Of a stretch of DNA of 23,656 nt, positions 14,258 through 21,532 are shown in pieces. Made by a program: the position numbers and the translations under genes. The stretch covers positions 1 to 23,656 of the forward strand of contig CAIWVR010000005.1 in NCBI GenBank assembly GCA_903916165.1, in the 5' to 3' direction. The notes under the pieces are model-generated. The model was not told the DNA's origin, did not search any database, and was given only the letters and a program-made list of their open reading frames with translations. Every line of letters begins with the position of its first letter. Position 1 is the first letter of the stretch. This DNA is from an uncultured Hyphomicrobiales bacterium (GTDB taxonomy: Bacteria > Pseudomonadota > Alphaproteobacteria > Rhizobiales > Beijerinckiaceae).

Positions 14258-15280
14258 ATGCTGACACGCCGCATCGCCGCTTTCGGGCTGGCCCTCGCCA
14301 TGATCGCACCTGCCGCTGCGCGGGCGGATGATTTTTACCGGGGCAAGCAGATCAATTTGGTGGTCTCTTCCGATGTCGGCAACAGCTATGACACGTTCGC
14401 GCGCATGATCGCGCGGCGGTTGCCAAAATTCATTCCCGGCGAGCCCAATATCATCGTCCAGAACATGCCCGGTGCCGGCGGACTGCGCGCCACCAATTGG
14501 CTCTACACGATTGCGCCGAAGGACGGGCTGACAATCGGCATGATCAACAATACGCTGGCCTTCGATCCGCTCTACGGCAACAAGCAGGCGCAATTCGATG
14601 CCAGCCGATTCAACTGGCTGGGGACACCAAGCCGCGAGTCAGCGCTGCTCATCGTCTGGCATACGGTGCCGGTGCAGAAGCTGGAGGATGCGAGGACGCG
14701 CGAGATCGTTCTCTCGGCGAGCGGTGCCGGTTCGACGCCGGCCTTTTTTGCGCGCGTGCTGTCATCAGTCTTTGATTTGAAAGTGCGGATCATCCCTGGC
14801 TACAAGTCGCAGACGGAGTCCTTCCTGGCGATGGAGCGCGGCGAGAATGATGGCAATGCCTCGCCCTTCTGGTCGAGCTTGAAATCCGAATTTCCGCATT
14901 GGCTGGCCGAGAGCAAAGTCAGGCCGCTGGTCTATTATGGGGACCGCAATAGTGAAATTCGGGCACCTTACGCACTCGATCTCATTCAGGACCCGGAGCG
15001 GCGCGCAACGATGGACATTGCGCAGGCGGGCCTTGCAATGGGCCGCCCCATGACCGCGCCGCCCGGCGTGGATCCCGCCAAGGTCGGTGTTCTCAGGCAG
15101 GCGCTGACGCATTTGTTCAAGGACCCGGATTATCTGGCTGAATGCAAGCAGGCGTCGCTCAATTGCGCATCGCCCTCGAGCGGCGAGGACATGCTGCGCT
15201 TCGTCGACAGCATTTACGCCTCGCCGAAGGCTGCCGTTGAAAAGATCAGCGCGATCTACATGGAAGGCCAGCAGAAGTAA
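14258..15280 (+). CDS. Second Bug-family (TctC-like) substrate-binding protein
   Basis: This 340-residue periplasmic binding protein has a textbook Sec signal (MLTRRIAAFGLALAMIAP, cleavage after AARA at about residue 23). The mature start DDFYRGKQINLVVSSDVGNSYDTFARM and the segments GEPNIIVQNMPGAGGLRATN and APKDGLTIGMINN line up with the neighbouring minus-strand Bug protein, showing distant paralogy. The usual APGG after the first strand is SDVGNSYD here, so ligand contacts probably differ. A flavin monooxygenase gene follows after 30 bases on the same strand, suggesting co-transcription and a shared substrate. The start ATG lacks a clear ribosome-binding site. Confidence 0.87.
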   Translation: MLTRRIAAFGLALAMIAPAAARADDFYRGKQINLVVSSDVGNSYDTFARMIARRLPKFIPGEPNIIVQNMPGAGGLRATNWLYTIAPKDGLTIGMINNTLAFDPLYGNKQAQFDASRFNWLGTPSRESALLIVWHTVPVQKLEDARTREIVLSASGAGSTPAFFARVLSSVFDLKVRIIPGYKSQTESFLAMERGENDGNASPFWSSLKSEFPHWLAESKVRPLVYYGDRNSEIRAPYALDLIQDPERRATMDIAQAGLAMGRPMTAPPGVDPAKVGVLRQALTHLFKDPDYLAECKQASLNCASPSSGEDMLRFVDSIYASPKAAVEKISAIYMEGQQK

Positions 15281-15310
15281 GCAGCCCTGGAACCTTCGGG
15301 AGACGCCTTC

Positions 15311-16354
15311 ATGCAATTCGGCCTCTATGCGCCGGTGCCGCACGTCACCGTAGGGTCGCCCGAGATCGACGCCTCCGTCCGGGGCGCCCTGTCGCCGCTG
15401 CCGCCGGGTGTGGCGGACCCGGCCTATGAATTGACGCATGATGTGCTGCGTGCGGCCGACCGCGTGGGCTTTGACATTGTGCTCTTTGCGGAGCGGCATC
15501 TGGGTGCCGACATGGAAGCCTGGCTTCTGGCCGCCGCCATTGCGGCGCAAACCACGCGGATCAAGTCCATGGTCGCGGTGCATCCGGGGCTGTGGCATCC
15601 GATGATGATCGCAAAAATGGCCTCGACCCTTGACCGGATCGCCAAGGGGCGCATGTGCCTCAATCTCGTCACCGGATGGAACGTCGAGGAACATCGCATG
15701 TTTGGCGGCGACGTTCTGCTTGGCAGCGAAGAGCGCTATCTGCGTGCCGAGGAATTCGTGCATGCTTTGCGCGGGCTCTGGCGGGACACGCCCTTCACCC
15801 GCAAGGGTGAGGTGTTCGACATCGAGGCCGCTGAATTGCGGCTGAAACCGGCGACCGTGACGCCTCCCGACATCTTCACCGCGAGCCGCAGCGCGCGCGG
15901 GCTCGACATGGTCGCAGCGGTCGGCGACTGGTGGTTTCTTGATTATGACAAGGACGCGACGACCATCGACGCGGTGATGGACAGCCTGCGCCGCTCGATC
16001 AGGATCATGGACGAGAAGGCCGCGCGGCAGGGTCGCCGCATCCGCTACGCCTTGAATCCCTTCGTCGCCTTCGGTCCGTCGCGCGAGGCGGCGGCCGCAC
16101 TGGCGCGCAGCGTGCTCGTGCGCGGCGCGGATGCGGATATGCGCAAAATTGAGACGCGCATTGGCCCGGCGATGAAAACGGGCTGCGTCGGCACGCCCGA
16201 CCAGGTGCGCGCACAGATCCGCGCCTTTGCCGGGATGGGGATTGAATTCCTGCTGCTGAAATTCGTGCCCACGGTCGAGGCGGTGGAGGAAATAGGCCGC
16301 GAGCTGATTGAAACCGACGCGACGCGCGCGGCTCCTGAGGGCGTGAGAAGCTGA
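15311..16354 (+). CDS. LLM-class flavin-dependent monooxygenase, SfnG/SsuD-like
   Basis: This 347-residue TIM-barrel monooxygenase of the bacterial luciferase-like family would use reduced FMN and O2. Recognisable segments are FAERHLGADMEAW (59-71), MVAVHPGLWHPMMIAKM (87-103) and GRMCLNLVTGWNVEEHRMFGG (113-133), followed by ERYLRAEEF. The VHPGLW and NLVTGW pattern is closest, from memory, to dimethylsulfone monooxygenase SfnG and alkanesulfonate monooxygenase SsuD; the pyrimidine-ring-opening RutA is a more distant relative. The ribosome-binding site is GGGAG, eight or so bases before ATG 15311. No flavin reductase gene is nearby, so FMNH2 must come from elsewhere. The substrate is probably what the upstream Bug protein binds, or a product of it; C-S, C-N or ring cleavage are all possible. 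Confidence 0.85.
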   Translation: MQFGLYAPVPHVTVGSPEIDASVRGALSPLPPGVADPAYELTHDVLRAADRVGFDIVLFAERHLGADMEAWLLAAAIAAQTTRIKSMVAVHPGLWHPMMIAKMASTLDRIAKGRMCLNLVTGWNVEEHRMFGGDVLLGSEERYLRAEEFVHALRGLWRDTPFTRKGEVFDIEAAELRLKPATVTPPDIFTASRSARGLDMVAAVGDWWFLDYDKDATTIDAVMDSLRRSIRIMDEKAARQGRRIRYALNPFVAFGPSREAAAALARSVLVRGADADMRKIETRIGPAMKTGCVGTPDQVRAQIRAFAGMGIEFLLLKFVPTVEAVEEIGRELIETDATRAAPEGVRS

Positions 16355-16508
16355 GCCTGCTTGAGGGCAAGACTTGACCAGGGATTGGGTGCGGAGGGGC
16401 GTTCGAGCCCAGCCTTGGGCGAAAGCCGGTCACGCTCCGCGCTGTCCTCCGACAGCCGGCACGGACCCTCTTGCCCGGGATCGCGCGGCGGGACAGGCCC
16501 GAACCGGT

Positions 16509-16525
16509 GCAGCCGGACTGGCTGC
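16509..16525. other. Hairpin in the convergent gap between the monooxygenase and GlcG-like genes
   Basis: GCAGCC-GGACT-GGCTGC gives a 6-bp stem in the 212-base gap where the two genes converge. A weaker GCCCA-N4-TGGGC lies at 16407-16420. Neither has a T-run on either strand, so any termination here is probably factor-dependent. Nothing else in the gap is supported as a gene. Confidence 0.25.
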
Positions 16526-16566
16526 GGCCGTCGTGACTGTCTCCCGCCGCGTCGGGCGTCAGGCGA

Positions 16567-16998
16567 TCAGCCGCCGTCGGCGACAAAGCCCGCAGCTTCA
16601 ATGCCCTTGACGCCGACGATCTCGTCATTGTCGGATGTGTCGCCCGAGACGCCGACCGCGCCGATGATCTCGCCCTGCGCCGTCTTGATCAGGACGCCGC
16701 CGGCAACCGGCACGAGGCCCATCTCCGCCAGATGCGTCGCCGCGCTGATGAAGGCCGGGCGTTCTGCCGCCAGGGCCGCGAGCTTGCGCGTGCCAGACCC
16801 CATGCCGAGCGCGCCATAGGCCTTGGCGAAGGCGATGCGCCAGCGGATCAGGCTGGTGTTGTCCTCGAGGGAGGCGGCCTTCAGCGCGCCGCGCGCGTCG
16901 AGGACGACAATGCCCATCGGGTTCATCTTCTGGTCGCGGGCATGGGCGAGGCCCGTTTCAATCATCTTGTTGGCGGCTTCGAGCGTCAGTGCAGTCAT
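16567..16998 (-). CDS. GlcG/HbpS-family heme-binding-like protein
   Basis: This 143-residue protein of the GlcG/HbpS family (formerly DUF336) shows LTLEAANKMIETGLAHA at the start, GIVVLDARGALKAASLEDN in the middle and PVAGGVLIKTAQGEIIGAVGVSGDTSD (97-123), the family hallmark. Members occur beside glycolate, propanediol and aromatic catabolic genes; one member, HbpS, binds heme, but a general function is not settled. The frame extends upstream, but ATG 16998 is chosen because AGGAGG sits seven bases before it and the conserved domain starts there. It is divergent from the class II aldolase gene, sharing a 67-base gap. Confidence 0.85.
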   Translation of the reverse strand: MTALTLEAANKMIETGLAHARDQKMNPMGIVVLDARGALKAASLEDNTSLIRWRIAFAKAYGALGMGSGTRKLAALAAERPAFISAATHLAEMGLVPVAGGVLIKTAQGEIIGAVGVSGDTSDNDEIVGVKGIEAAGFVADGG

Positions 16999-17065
16999 GG
17001 TACCCTCCTTGAACGGATCAGTTTGTCTCGCAAGCTCCGGGCGGCAGGTCAAGGAAGGGCCAGAT
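16999..17065. promoter_or_regulatory. Short divergent promoter gap between GlcG-like and aldolase genes
   Basis: Only 67 bases separate the two divergent starts, and both ribosome-binding sites (minus AGGAGG near 17004-17009, plus AAGGAAGG at 17051-17058) lie inside it. Any promoters must therefore overlap each other or reach into the coding regions, which would favour shared regulation. I cannot assign the boxes. Confidence 0.35.
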
Positions 17066-17710
17066 ATGCAGATGCACGAGCTTCGGCGCGCGGTGGTCGC
17101 CGCCGGTCTGGAAATGAACCGGCTCGGGCTGAACCAGGGCACGTCGGGCAATATTTCCGTCCGCTGCGGCGCGGCCATGCTGGTGACGCCGACGGCGACG
17201 CCCTACGACAGATTGTCGCCCGACATGCTGGCGTCCATGCTTCTCGCAGATGAGGCGGGGCGGTTCTCCGGCCCCAAGGCACCGTCGAGCGAATGGCGTT
17301 TTCACCGTGACATCTACCGCGCCCGGCCCGATGTCGGCGCCATCGTGCATTGCCACGCGACCTATTCGACGGTGCTGTCGATGCTGCGGCTGGGCATCCC
17401 GGCGGCGCATTACATGATTGCGGCCTTCGGGGGCGCGCAGATTCTCTGCACGGATTATGCGCCTTACGGGACGGCGGAATTGTCCGCGTTGACGGTGGCG
17501 GGATTGGGACCGCGGCACGGCGTGCTGCTCGGCTCGCACGGCATGATCGCCACGGGCGTGGATTTGGACTCCGCCCTGTGGCGCGCGGTGGAGCTGGAGA
17601 CGCTGGCCAGACATTATTATCTGGCGCGCGCGATTGGCACGCCCGTGGTGCTGGGAGACGCGCAGATTGCAGACTTGATCCCGCGCTTTGCGGCTTATGG
17701 GGTGAAGTAG
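17066..17710 (+). CDS. Class II aldolase/adducin family protein (L-fuculose-phosphate aldolase-like)
   Basis: This 214-residue cytoplasmic Zn-dependent aldolase or decarboxylase has the same length as FucA. Active-site groups are complete: NQGTSGNISV (23-32) for phosphate/substrate binding, SSEWRFH with Glu76 as the acid/base, HCHATYS with zinc ligands His95 and His97, and SHGMIATG with zinc ligand His158. Family enzymes cleave sugar phosphates or hydroxy-keto acids by retro-aldol reaction, or decarboxylate related acids. ATG 17066 follows AAGGAAGG by seven bases and makes the length fit the family; the open frame upstream overlaps the divergent gene. With a PcaB-like lyase just downstream on the other strand, a role in carboxylic-acid breakdown rather than fucose use is likely, but this is inference. 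Confidence 0.87.
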   Translation: MQMHELRRAVVAAGLEMNRLGLNQGTSGNISVRCGAAMLVTPTATPYDRLSPDMLASMLLADEAGRFSGPKAPSSEWRFHRDIYRARPDVGAIVHCHATYSTVLSMLRLGIPAAHYMIAAFGGAQILCTDYAPYGTAELSALTVAGLGPRHGVLLGSHGMIATGVDLDSALWRAVELETLARHYYLARAIGTPVVLGDAQIADLIPRFAAYGVK

Positions 17711-17727
17711 AACTGAGGTGTGTGCAG

Positions 17728-17751
17728 CCTTCTCCCGCGGGCGGGAGAAGG
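17728..17751. repeat. Perfect 11-bp inverted repeat between convergent genes
   Basis: CCTTCTCCCGC and its exact reverse complement GCGGGAGAAGG are separated by GG, just after the aldolase stop and just before the end of the convergent lyase gene. No T-run follows on either strand. The motif resembles short palindromes that I recall being scattered between genes in Hyphomicrobiales genomes, so it may be a REP-like element that also acts as a bidirectional transcript end. Confidence 0.7.
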
Positions 17752-17762
17752 GAGGCGCCTGG

Positions 17763-19145
17763 CTAAATTTTCGCTTCTTCCCATTGCGCCAGAGCGCTTT
17801 CGATGAAGGCTTGCGTTGCACCCAATGCGTTGAGCGGGTCGAGAATGCGGTCGATCTCGTCGCCCGTCAGCACCGAGGCTGCCGCATCTGCCTTCACCAC
17901 GTCGGAGAGGCTCCGGCCCGTCGCGCCGACGTCGCGCGCGGCTTTTTCCACCAGCGCGAAAGCTTCCGCGCGGCCCAGATGCGGGGCCAAAGCCAGCGAC
18001 AGCATTTCTGTCATCGGCAGGCCATGCAGCGCGTCGAAATTGGCGCGCATCCGGTCGGCATCAACGTTCAGCCCGGCCAGCGTGTCGGCCATATTGGCGA
18101 GCGCGCCGGCGCAGAGCTTTACCAGCTCGGGCAGGGCACCCCATTCGCTTTGCCAGCCGCCGAGTGAGCGCTCATGTTCCTGCGCCATGCCCGACAGCAG
18201 CGTCGCCACAAGACCCGGCGTGCGCAGCGCGGCAGCGACCGTCAGCATGCAGCGCACGGGATTGCGCTTGTGCGGCATGGCGGACGAGCCGCCGCGTCCG
18301 GCTTCCGCCGGTTCGAAAGTTTCGCCGAGTTCGAACTGCATCATCAGCGCGACGTCGCGGGCGATCTTGCCGGCTGCGCCGGTCGCAATGGCGAGTTCGC
18401 TGGCGAGCGCCAGCAGCGCCCCGCGCCGCGTGTGCCAGGGCAGCGGCACGCCGATCCGGGCCTGCGCCCGCGCGGGGGGATAGGCATTGAGCGCCGCGAG
18501 ACGGTGCGCCAGCGCCTGCGCCGTCGCCGCGCCATACGTGCCCAGCGAGCCCAGCGTGCCGGCGGCCCCGCCGAGCTGGGCGACGAGCGCCGCGCCTGCC
18601 TGTGCGCGCAGGCGGGTGCGGCTTTCGGAAATCGCCAGCATCCATTGGGCCGCCTTGAGGCCAAAGGTGATCGGCGTCGCGGGCTGCAGCAGCGTGCGGC
18701 CGAGCATGGCGGTCGTCGCATGGGCGCGGGCAAGGGCGGCGGCCGCATCGGCCAGGCGCGTCATCTGCGCGTCGATCAGCACGAGGGCGTCGCCCAGCTG
18801 CAGCACGAGCGCGCTGTCGATGACATCCTGGCTGGTCGCCCCGAAATGAACGCTGGGCGCGGCATCGGGGCGTATCGCCCGCACTGCGCCGGTCAGCAGC
18901 TTTACAAAGGGAATTGCGAGTGTCCCGCCCTTGAGGGCTTCGGAGAACAGGGCCTGTTCGTCGAACTCAAGTGTGGCAGCCACTGCGGCGATGGTCTCCG
19001 CGACAGGTCGGGGAATAAGGCCAGCGTCGGCCTGCGCGGCGGCAAGGGCACCCTCAAAGGTGGCCATGTGTCGCAGCAGGGCACCGTCGGCCATGGCAGC
19101 AGCCATGTCCGGGGTGGTGGAGTAGGTGTCGTTGAGCGTCAGCAT
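17763..19145 (-). CDS. pcaB: PcaB-like lyase/cycloisomerase of the fumarase-aspartase superfamily
   Basis: This 460-residue cytoplasmic enzyme resembles 3-carboxy-cis,cis-muconate cycloisomerase, with adenylosuccinate lyase as a more distant relative. The family signature GGSSAMPHKRNP spans residues 285-296, with the catalytic Ser on this flexible loop. HFGATSQDVIDSALVLQL (100-117) is the second conserved region and QPATPITFG the third. The length is close to bacterial PcaB (about 450). No other protocatechuate genes are in the window, so it may act on another carboxylated substrate, cycloisomerising it or eliminating across a C-C or C-N bond. ATG 19145 has no clear ribosome-binding site. It points toward the aldolase gene, with the palindrome between them. 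Confidence 0.78.
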   Translation of the reverse strand: MLTLNDTYSTTPDMAAAMADGALLRHMATFEGALAAAQADAGLIPRPVAETIAAVAATLEFDEQALFSEALKGGTLAIPFVKLLTGAVRAIRPDAAPSVHFGATSQDVIDSALVLQLGDALVLIDAQMTRLADAAAALARAHATTAMLGRTLLQPATPITFGLKAAQWMLAISESRTRLRAQAGAALVAQLGGAAGTLGSLGTYGAATAQALAHRLAALNAYPPARAQARIGVPLPWHTRRGALLALASELAIATGAAGKIARDVALMMQFELGETFEPAEAGRGGSSAMPHKRNPVRCMLTVAAALRTPGLVATLLSGMAQEHERSLGGWQSEWGALPELVKLCAGALANMADTLAGLNVDADRMRANFDALHGLPMTEMLSLALAPHLGRAEAFALVEKAARDVGATGRSLSDVVKADAAASVLTGDEIDRILDPLNALGATQAFIESALAQWEEAKI

Positions 19146-19292
19146 GGGGGCAAGAATATCAGTCTTTCACCCAAGATCGAAGCAAAACGGCAAAAACGAT
19201 CACGCAGGGCCCGGATTGCAGACTTTTTCCATGTACCGGCGGGCACCGACACAGAGCGGCGCTCGCCCCGAAGCAACAAGGAGCGAGACCTC

Positions 19293-19616
19293 ATGGACCG
19301 TCGCATTTTCCTGAAATCCCTTCTGGGTGTCGCTGGCGCCGCTGCGGCCGCCAGCGTCCTCACCTCGCAGGCCGAGGCTTCGCCTCTCCTTGCCGAGCTG
19401 CAGGCTATGGACGCAAAGGGCACAAATCCCTTGAAGACGACTGCGGTCGACGCAGATTTGCCGGCGGCAGGCGCTGTGGACGCGCAATATTATTATGGCC
19501 GCCGGCCGGTGTATCGCCGTCGTTACGTGCGCCCGGTTTACCGCAGGCGCATGCGCCGCTGCCGCACCGTGATCAATCGCTGGGGCCGCCTGGTCCAGCG
19601 CTGCTGGATCGGCTGA
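19293..19616 (+). CDS. Small Tat-signal protein with Arg/Tyr-rich repeated tail
   Basis: This 107-residue protein of unknown function begins MDRRIFLKSLLG, a classic twin-arginine motif (RRxFLK). A hydrophobic Ala-rich segment follows, with a likely cleavage site after AEA (about residue 29). The middle is an acidic-to-neutral linker, then YYYGR and a basic tail in which RPVYRRR occurs twice (71-77 and 80-86). Two cysteines (90 and 104) flank TVINRWGRLVQR. The tail is very basic, suggesting binding to an anionic partner such as the cell wall, outer membrane or a nucleic acid; this is inference. AAGGAG lies nine bases before ATG 19293; the open frame upstream is antisense to the lyase gene. A strong terminator follows, so it is probably a single-gene transcript. 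Confidence 0.8.
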   Translation: MDRRIFLKSLLGVAGAAAAASVLTSQAEASPLLAELQAMDAKGTNPLKTTAVDADLPAAGAVDAQYYYGRRPVYRRRYVRPVYRRRMRRCRTVINRWGRLVQRCWIG

Positions 19617-19644
19617 CCCCGGTCATATGTTCCCATCATCAGGG

Positions 19645-19668
19645 CGCCGCTTTCGAGCGGCGTTTTTT
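19645..19668 (+). terminator. Intrinsic terminator after the small Tat protein
   Basis: CGCCGCT-TTCG-AGCGGCG is a perfect 7-bp stem with a UUCG tetraloop, followed directly by T6 (19663-19668). It begins 28 bases after the stop at 19616 and isolates that gene from the cbb3 operon downstream. Confidence 0.92.
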
Positions 19669-19677
19669 GTACCAGAC

Positions 19678-19694
19678 GACATACGACTTATGTC
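19678..19694. promoter_or_regulatory. Inverted repeat upstream of the cbb3 promoter, possible operator
   Basis: GACATA-CGACT-TATGTC is a perfect 6-bp inverted repeat with a 5-base spacer, 32 bases before the FNR-type box. It is outside the terminator and could be a binding site for a second regulator, but a repeat of this size may also be chance. Confidence 0.3.
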
Positions 19695-19726
19695 TGCCGC
19701 GATGGAGGCCTGGTCCCGGTGACCCG

Positions 19727-19740
19727 TTGACCTGAATCAA
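19727..19740 (+). promoter_or_regulatory. FNR/FixK-type box upstream of ccoN
   Basis: TTGACCTGAATCAA fits the TTGA-N6-TCAA consensus of FNR/FixK/Anr regulators exactly in both half-sites. Its centre is about 102 bases before the ccoN start at 19836, which leaves room for a class II promoter with transcription starting around 19775. FNR/FixK control of cbb3 oxidase operons under low oxygen is well established in alphaproteobacteria. The TGA/ATG-like bases at its right edge also argue against an upstream ccoN start at 19740. Confidence 0.85.
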
Positions 19741-19835
19741 TGCCCCGCCCGCGCTCCCGGGCGAGTGTCCGCGCTGTGATATCGCGCGCGGTTCGGGGCC
19801 TCCCCGACCGTGTGACATCCACCGGGGCACTTCAT

Positions 19836-21521
19836 ATGGCACAGACAGGAACAGCAGGGCTCGCGCCCGCGCCCAAGGGCATGTCCAAGGGCATGACGCC
19901 CGGAGAACTCGGCCTCGTCATCAGTGGCGTCGCGATGGCGGCGCTCTGGACGCTGATCATGGCGAAGGCCTGGACACCCGAATATGCCTTTCATGCGGGG
20001 CTGTTTGCCATTGTTAGCGTCGCGACGGTCTTCGCGGTGATCAATCGCTACCATGCGCGCCCGGCGATTCTGCCGCCGCAGGAAATTGACGGCAAGCCGA
20101 ACTATAATATGGAGCCGGTGAAATTCGCGACCATCGCAGCTGTGTTCTGGGGCATTGCGGGTTTCGCGGTCGGCCTGATCATCGCCTCGCAACTGGCGTT
20201 TCCGGCGCTGAACTTCGATCTGCCCTGGACGGCGTTCGGTCGCATGCGGCCGCTGCACACCTCGGCGGTGATCTTTGCCTTTGGCGGCAATGTGCTCCTT
20301 GCAACATCCTTCTATGTCGTGCAGCGCACCTGCCGCGCGCGGCTCGCCGGCGATCTCGCGCCCTGGTTCGTGGTGCTCGGCTATAATTTCTTCATCGTTA
20401 TCGCGGGCACGGGCTATCTGCTCGGCATCACCCAGTCGAAGGAATATGCCGAACCCGAATGGTATGCGGATATCCTGCTCACCATCGTGTGGGTGACCTA
20501 TTTCCTCGTCTTCCTCGGCACGGTCATCAAGCGCAAGGAACCCCACATCTATGTGGCGAACTGGTTCTATCTTGCCTTCATCCTGACGATTGCTGTCCTG
20601 CATCTGGGCAATAATCCGTCAATCCCGGTGTCGATCTTCTCGTCGAAATCCTACATCGTCTGGTCGGGCGTGCAGGATGCAATGGTGCAATGGTGGTACG
20701 GCCATAATGCGGTGGGCTTCTTCCTGACCGCAGGTTTTCTCGCCATCATGTATTATTTCATCCCGAAGCGGGCCGAGCGTCCTGTCTATTCCTACAGGCT
20801 CTCGATCATCCACTTCTGGGCGCTGATCTTCATGTACATCTGGGCTGGCCCCCATCATCTGCATTATACGGCGCTGCCCGACTGGGCGCAGACGCTGGGC
20901 ATGACCTTCTCGATCATGCTGTGGATGCCGTCCTGGGGTGGCATGATCAACGGCCTGATGACGCTGTCGGGCGCGTGGGACAAGCTGCGCACCGATCCTG
21001 TGCTGCGCATGCTGGTCGTCTCCGTCGCCTTCTACGGCATGTCGACCTTCGAGGGTCCGCTGATGTCGATCAAGGCGGTCAATTCGCTCTCCCATTATAC
21101 TGACTGGACCGTCGGCCACGTGCATTCGGGCGCGCTGGGCTGGGTCGGCTACGTCTCCTTCGGCGCGATCTACTGTCTGGTGCCGTGGCTCTGGAACAAG
21201 CCGAAGCTCTATTCGCTCAGGCTCGTGAACTGGCACTTCTGGGTCTCGACGCTGGGCATCGTCTGCTACATCAGCGCGATGTGGGTGGCGGGCATCATGC
21301 AGGGCCTCATGTGGCGTGCCTACACCTCCTTTGGCTTCCTTGAATATTCGTTCCTGGAAACGGTCGAGGCCATGCATCCCTTCTACATCATCCGCGCTTT
21401 CGGCGGCGCTCTCTACCTCGCCGGCGCGCTGATCATGGTGTGGAATATTTACAAGACCATCGTCGCGCCGGTTGAGAAATCGCAAACCAGCGCGGCGCCT
21501 GCTCTCGTGCCTGCCGAATAA
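19836..21521 (+). CDS. ccoN: Cytochrome c oxidase cbb3-type, subunit I (CcoN/FixN)
   Basis: This 561-residue catalytic subunit of the high-affinity cbb3 oxidase lies in the inner membrane, has about 12 or more membrane helices, and reduces O2 to water. Metal ligands by position are His141 (low-spin heme b) in RPLHTSAV, His290 (CuB) in [10 protein letters not shown], His340-His341 (CuB) in WAGPHHLHY, and His428 (heme b3) with His430 (heme b) in VGHVHSG. Tyr334 sits where cbb3 oxidases have the Tyr cross-linked to a CuB His. The sequence follows rhizobial FixN closely. ATG 19836 is chosen; the longer frame from 19740 would overlap the FNR box. An alternative start at the following Met residues (SKGM) is possible because the Shine-Dalgarno is weak. 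Confidence 0.97.
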   Translation: MAQTGTAGLAPAPKGMSKGMTPGELGLVISGVAMAALWTLIMAKAWTPEYAFHAGLFAIVSVATVFAVINRYHARPAILPPQEIDGKPNYNMEPVKFATIAAVFWGIAGFAVGLIIASQLAFPALNFDLPWTAFGRMRPLHTSAVIFAFGGNVLLATSFYVVQRTCRARLAGDLAPWFVVLGYNFFIVIAGTGYLLGITQSKEYAEPEWYADILLTIVWVTYFLVFLGTVIKRKEPHIYVANWFYLAFILTIAVLHLGNNPSIPVSIFSSKSYIVWSGVQDAMVQWWYGHNAVGFFLTAGFLAIMYYFIPKRAERPVYSYRLSIIHFWALIFMYIWAGPHHLHYTALPDWAQTLGMTFSIMLWMPSWGGMINGLMTLSGAWDKLRTDPVLRMLVVSVAFYGMSTFEGPLMSIKAVNSLSHYTDWTVGHVHSGALGWVGYVSFGAIYCLVPWLWNKPKLYSLRLVNWHFWVSTLGIVCYISAMWVAGIMQGLMWRAYTSFGFLEYSFLETVEAMHPFYIIRAFGGALYLAGALIMVWNIYKTIVAPVEKSQTSAAPALVPAE

Positions 21522-21532
21522 GGGGCGCCATC

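Noticed and set aside
14105..14593. Upstream extension of the minus-strand Bug protein into the divergent Bug gene
   Set aside because: The signal peptide and a strong ribosome-binding site start at 14104, and the extension is antisense to the neighbouring gene.
16361..17253. Plus-strand frames across the GlcG-like gene
   Set aside because: They are mirror frames of the supported minus-strand gene with its AGGAGG site and conserved GGVLI...GDTSD motif.
18174..19292. Long plus-strand frame upstream of the small Tat protein
   Set aside because: It is antisense to the PcaB-like lyase, and the Tat signal with its ribosome-binding site starts at 19293.
19740..19835. ccoN start at 19740
   Set aside because: It would begin within the FNR box and ahead of the expected transcription start; the 32 extra residues do not resemble CcoN.
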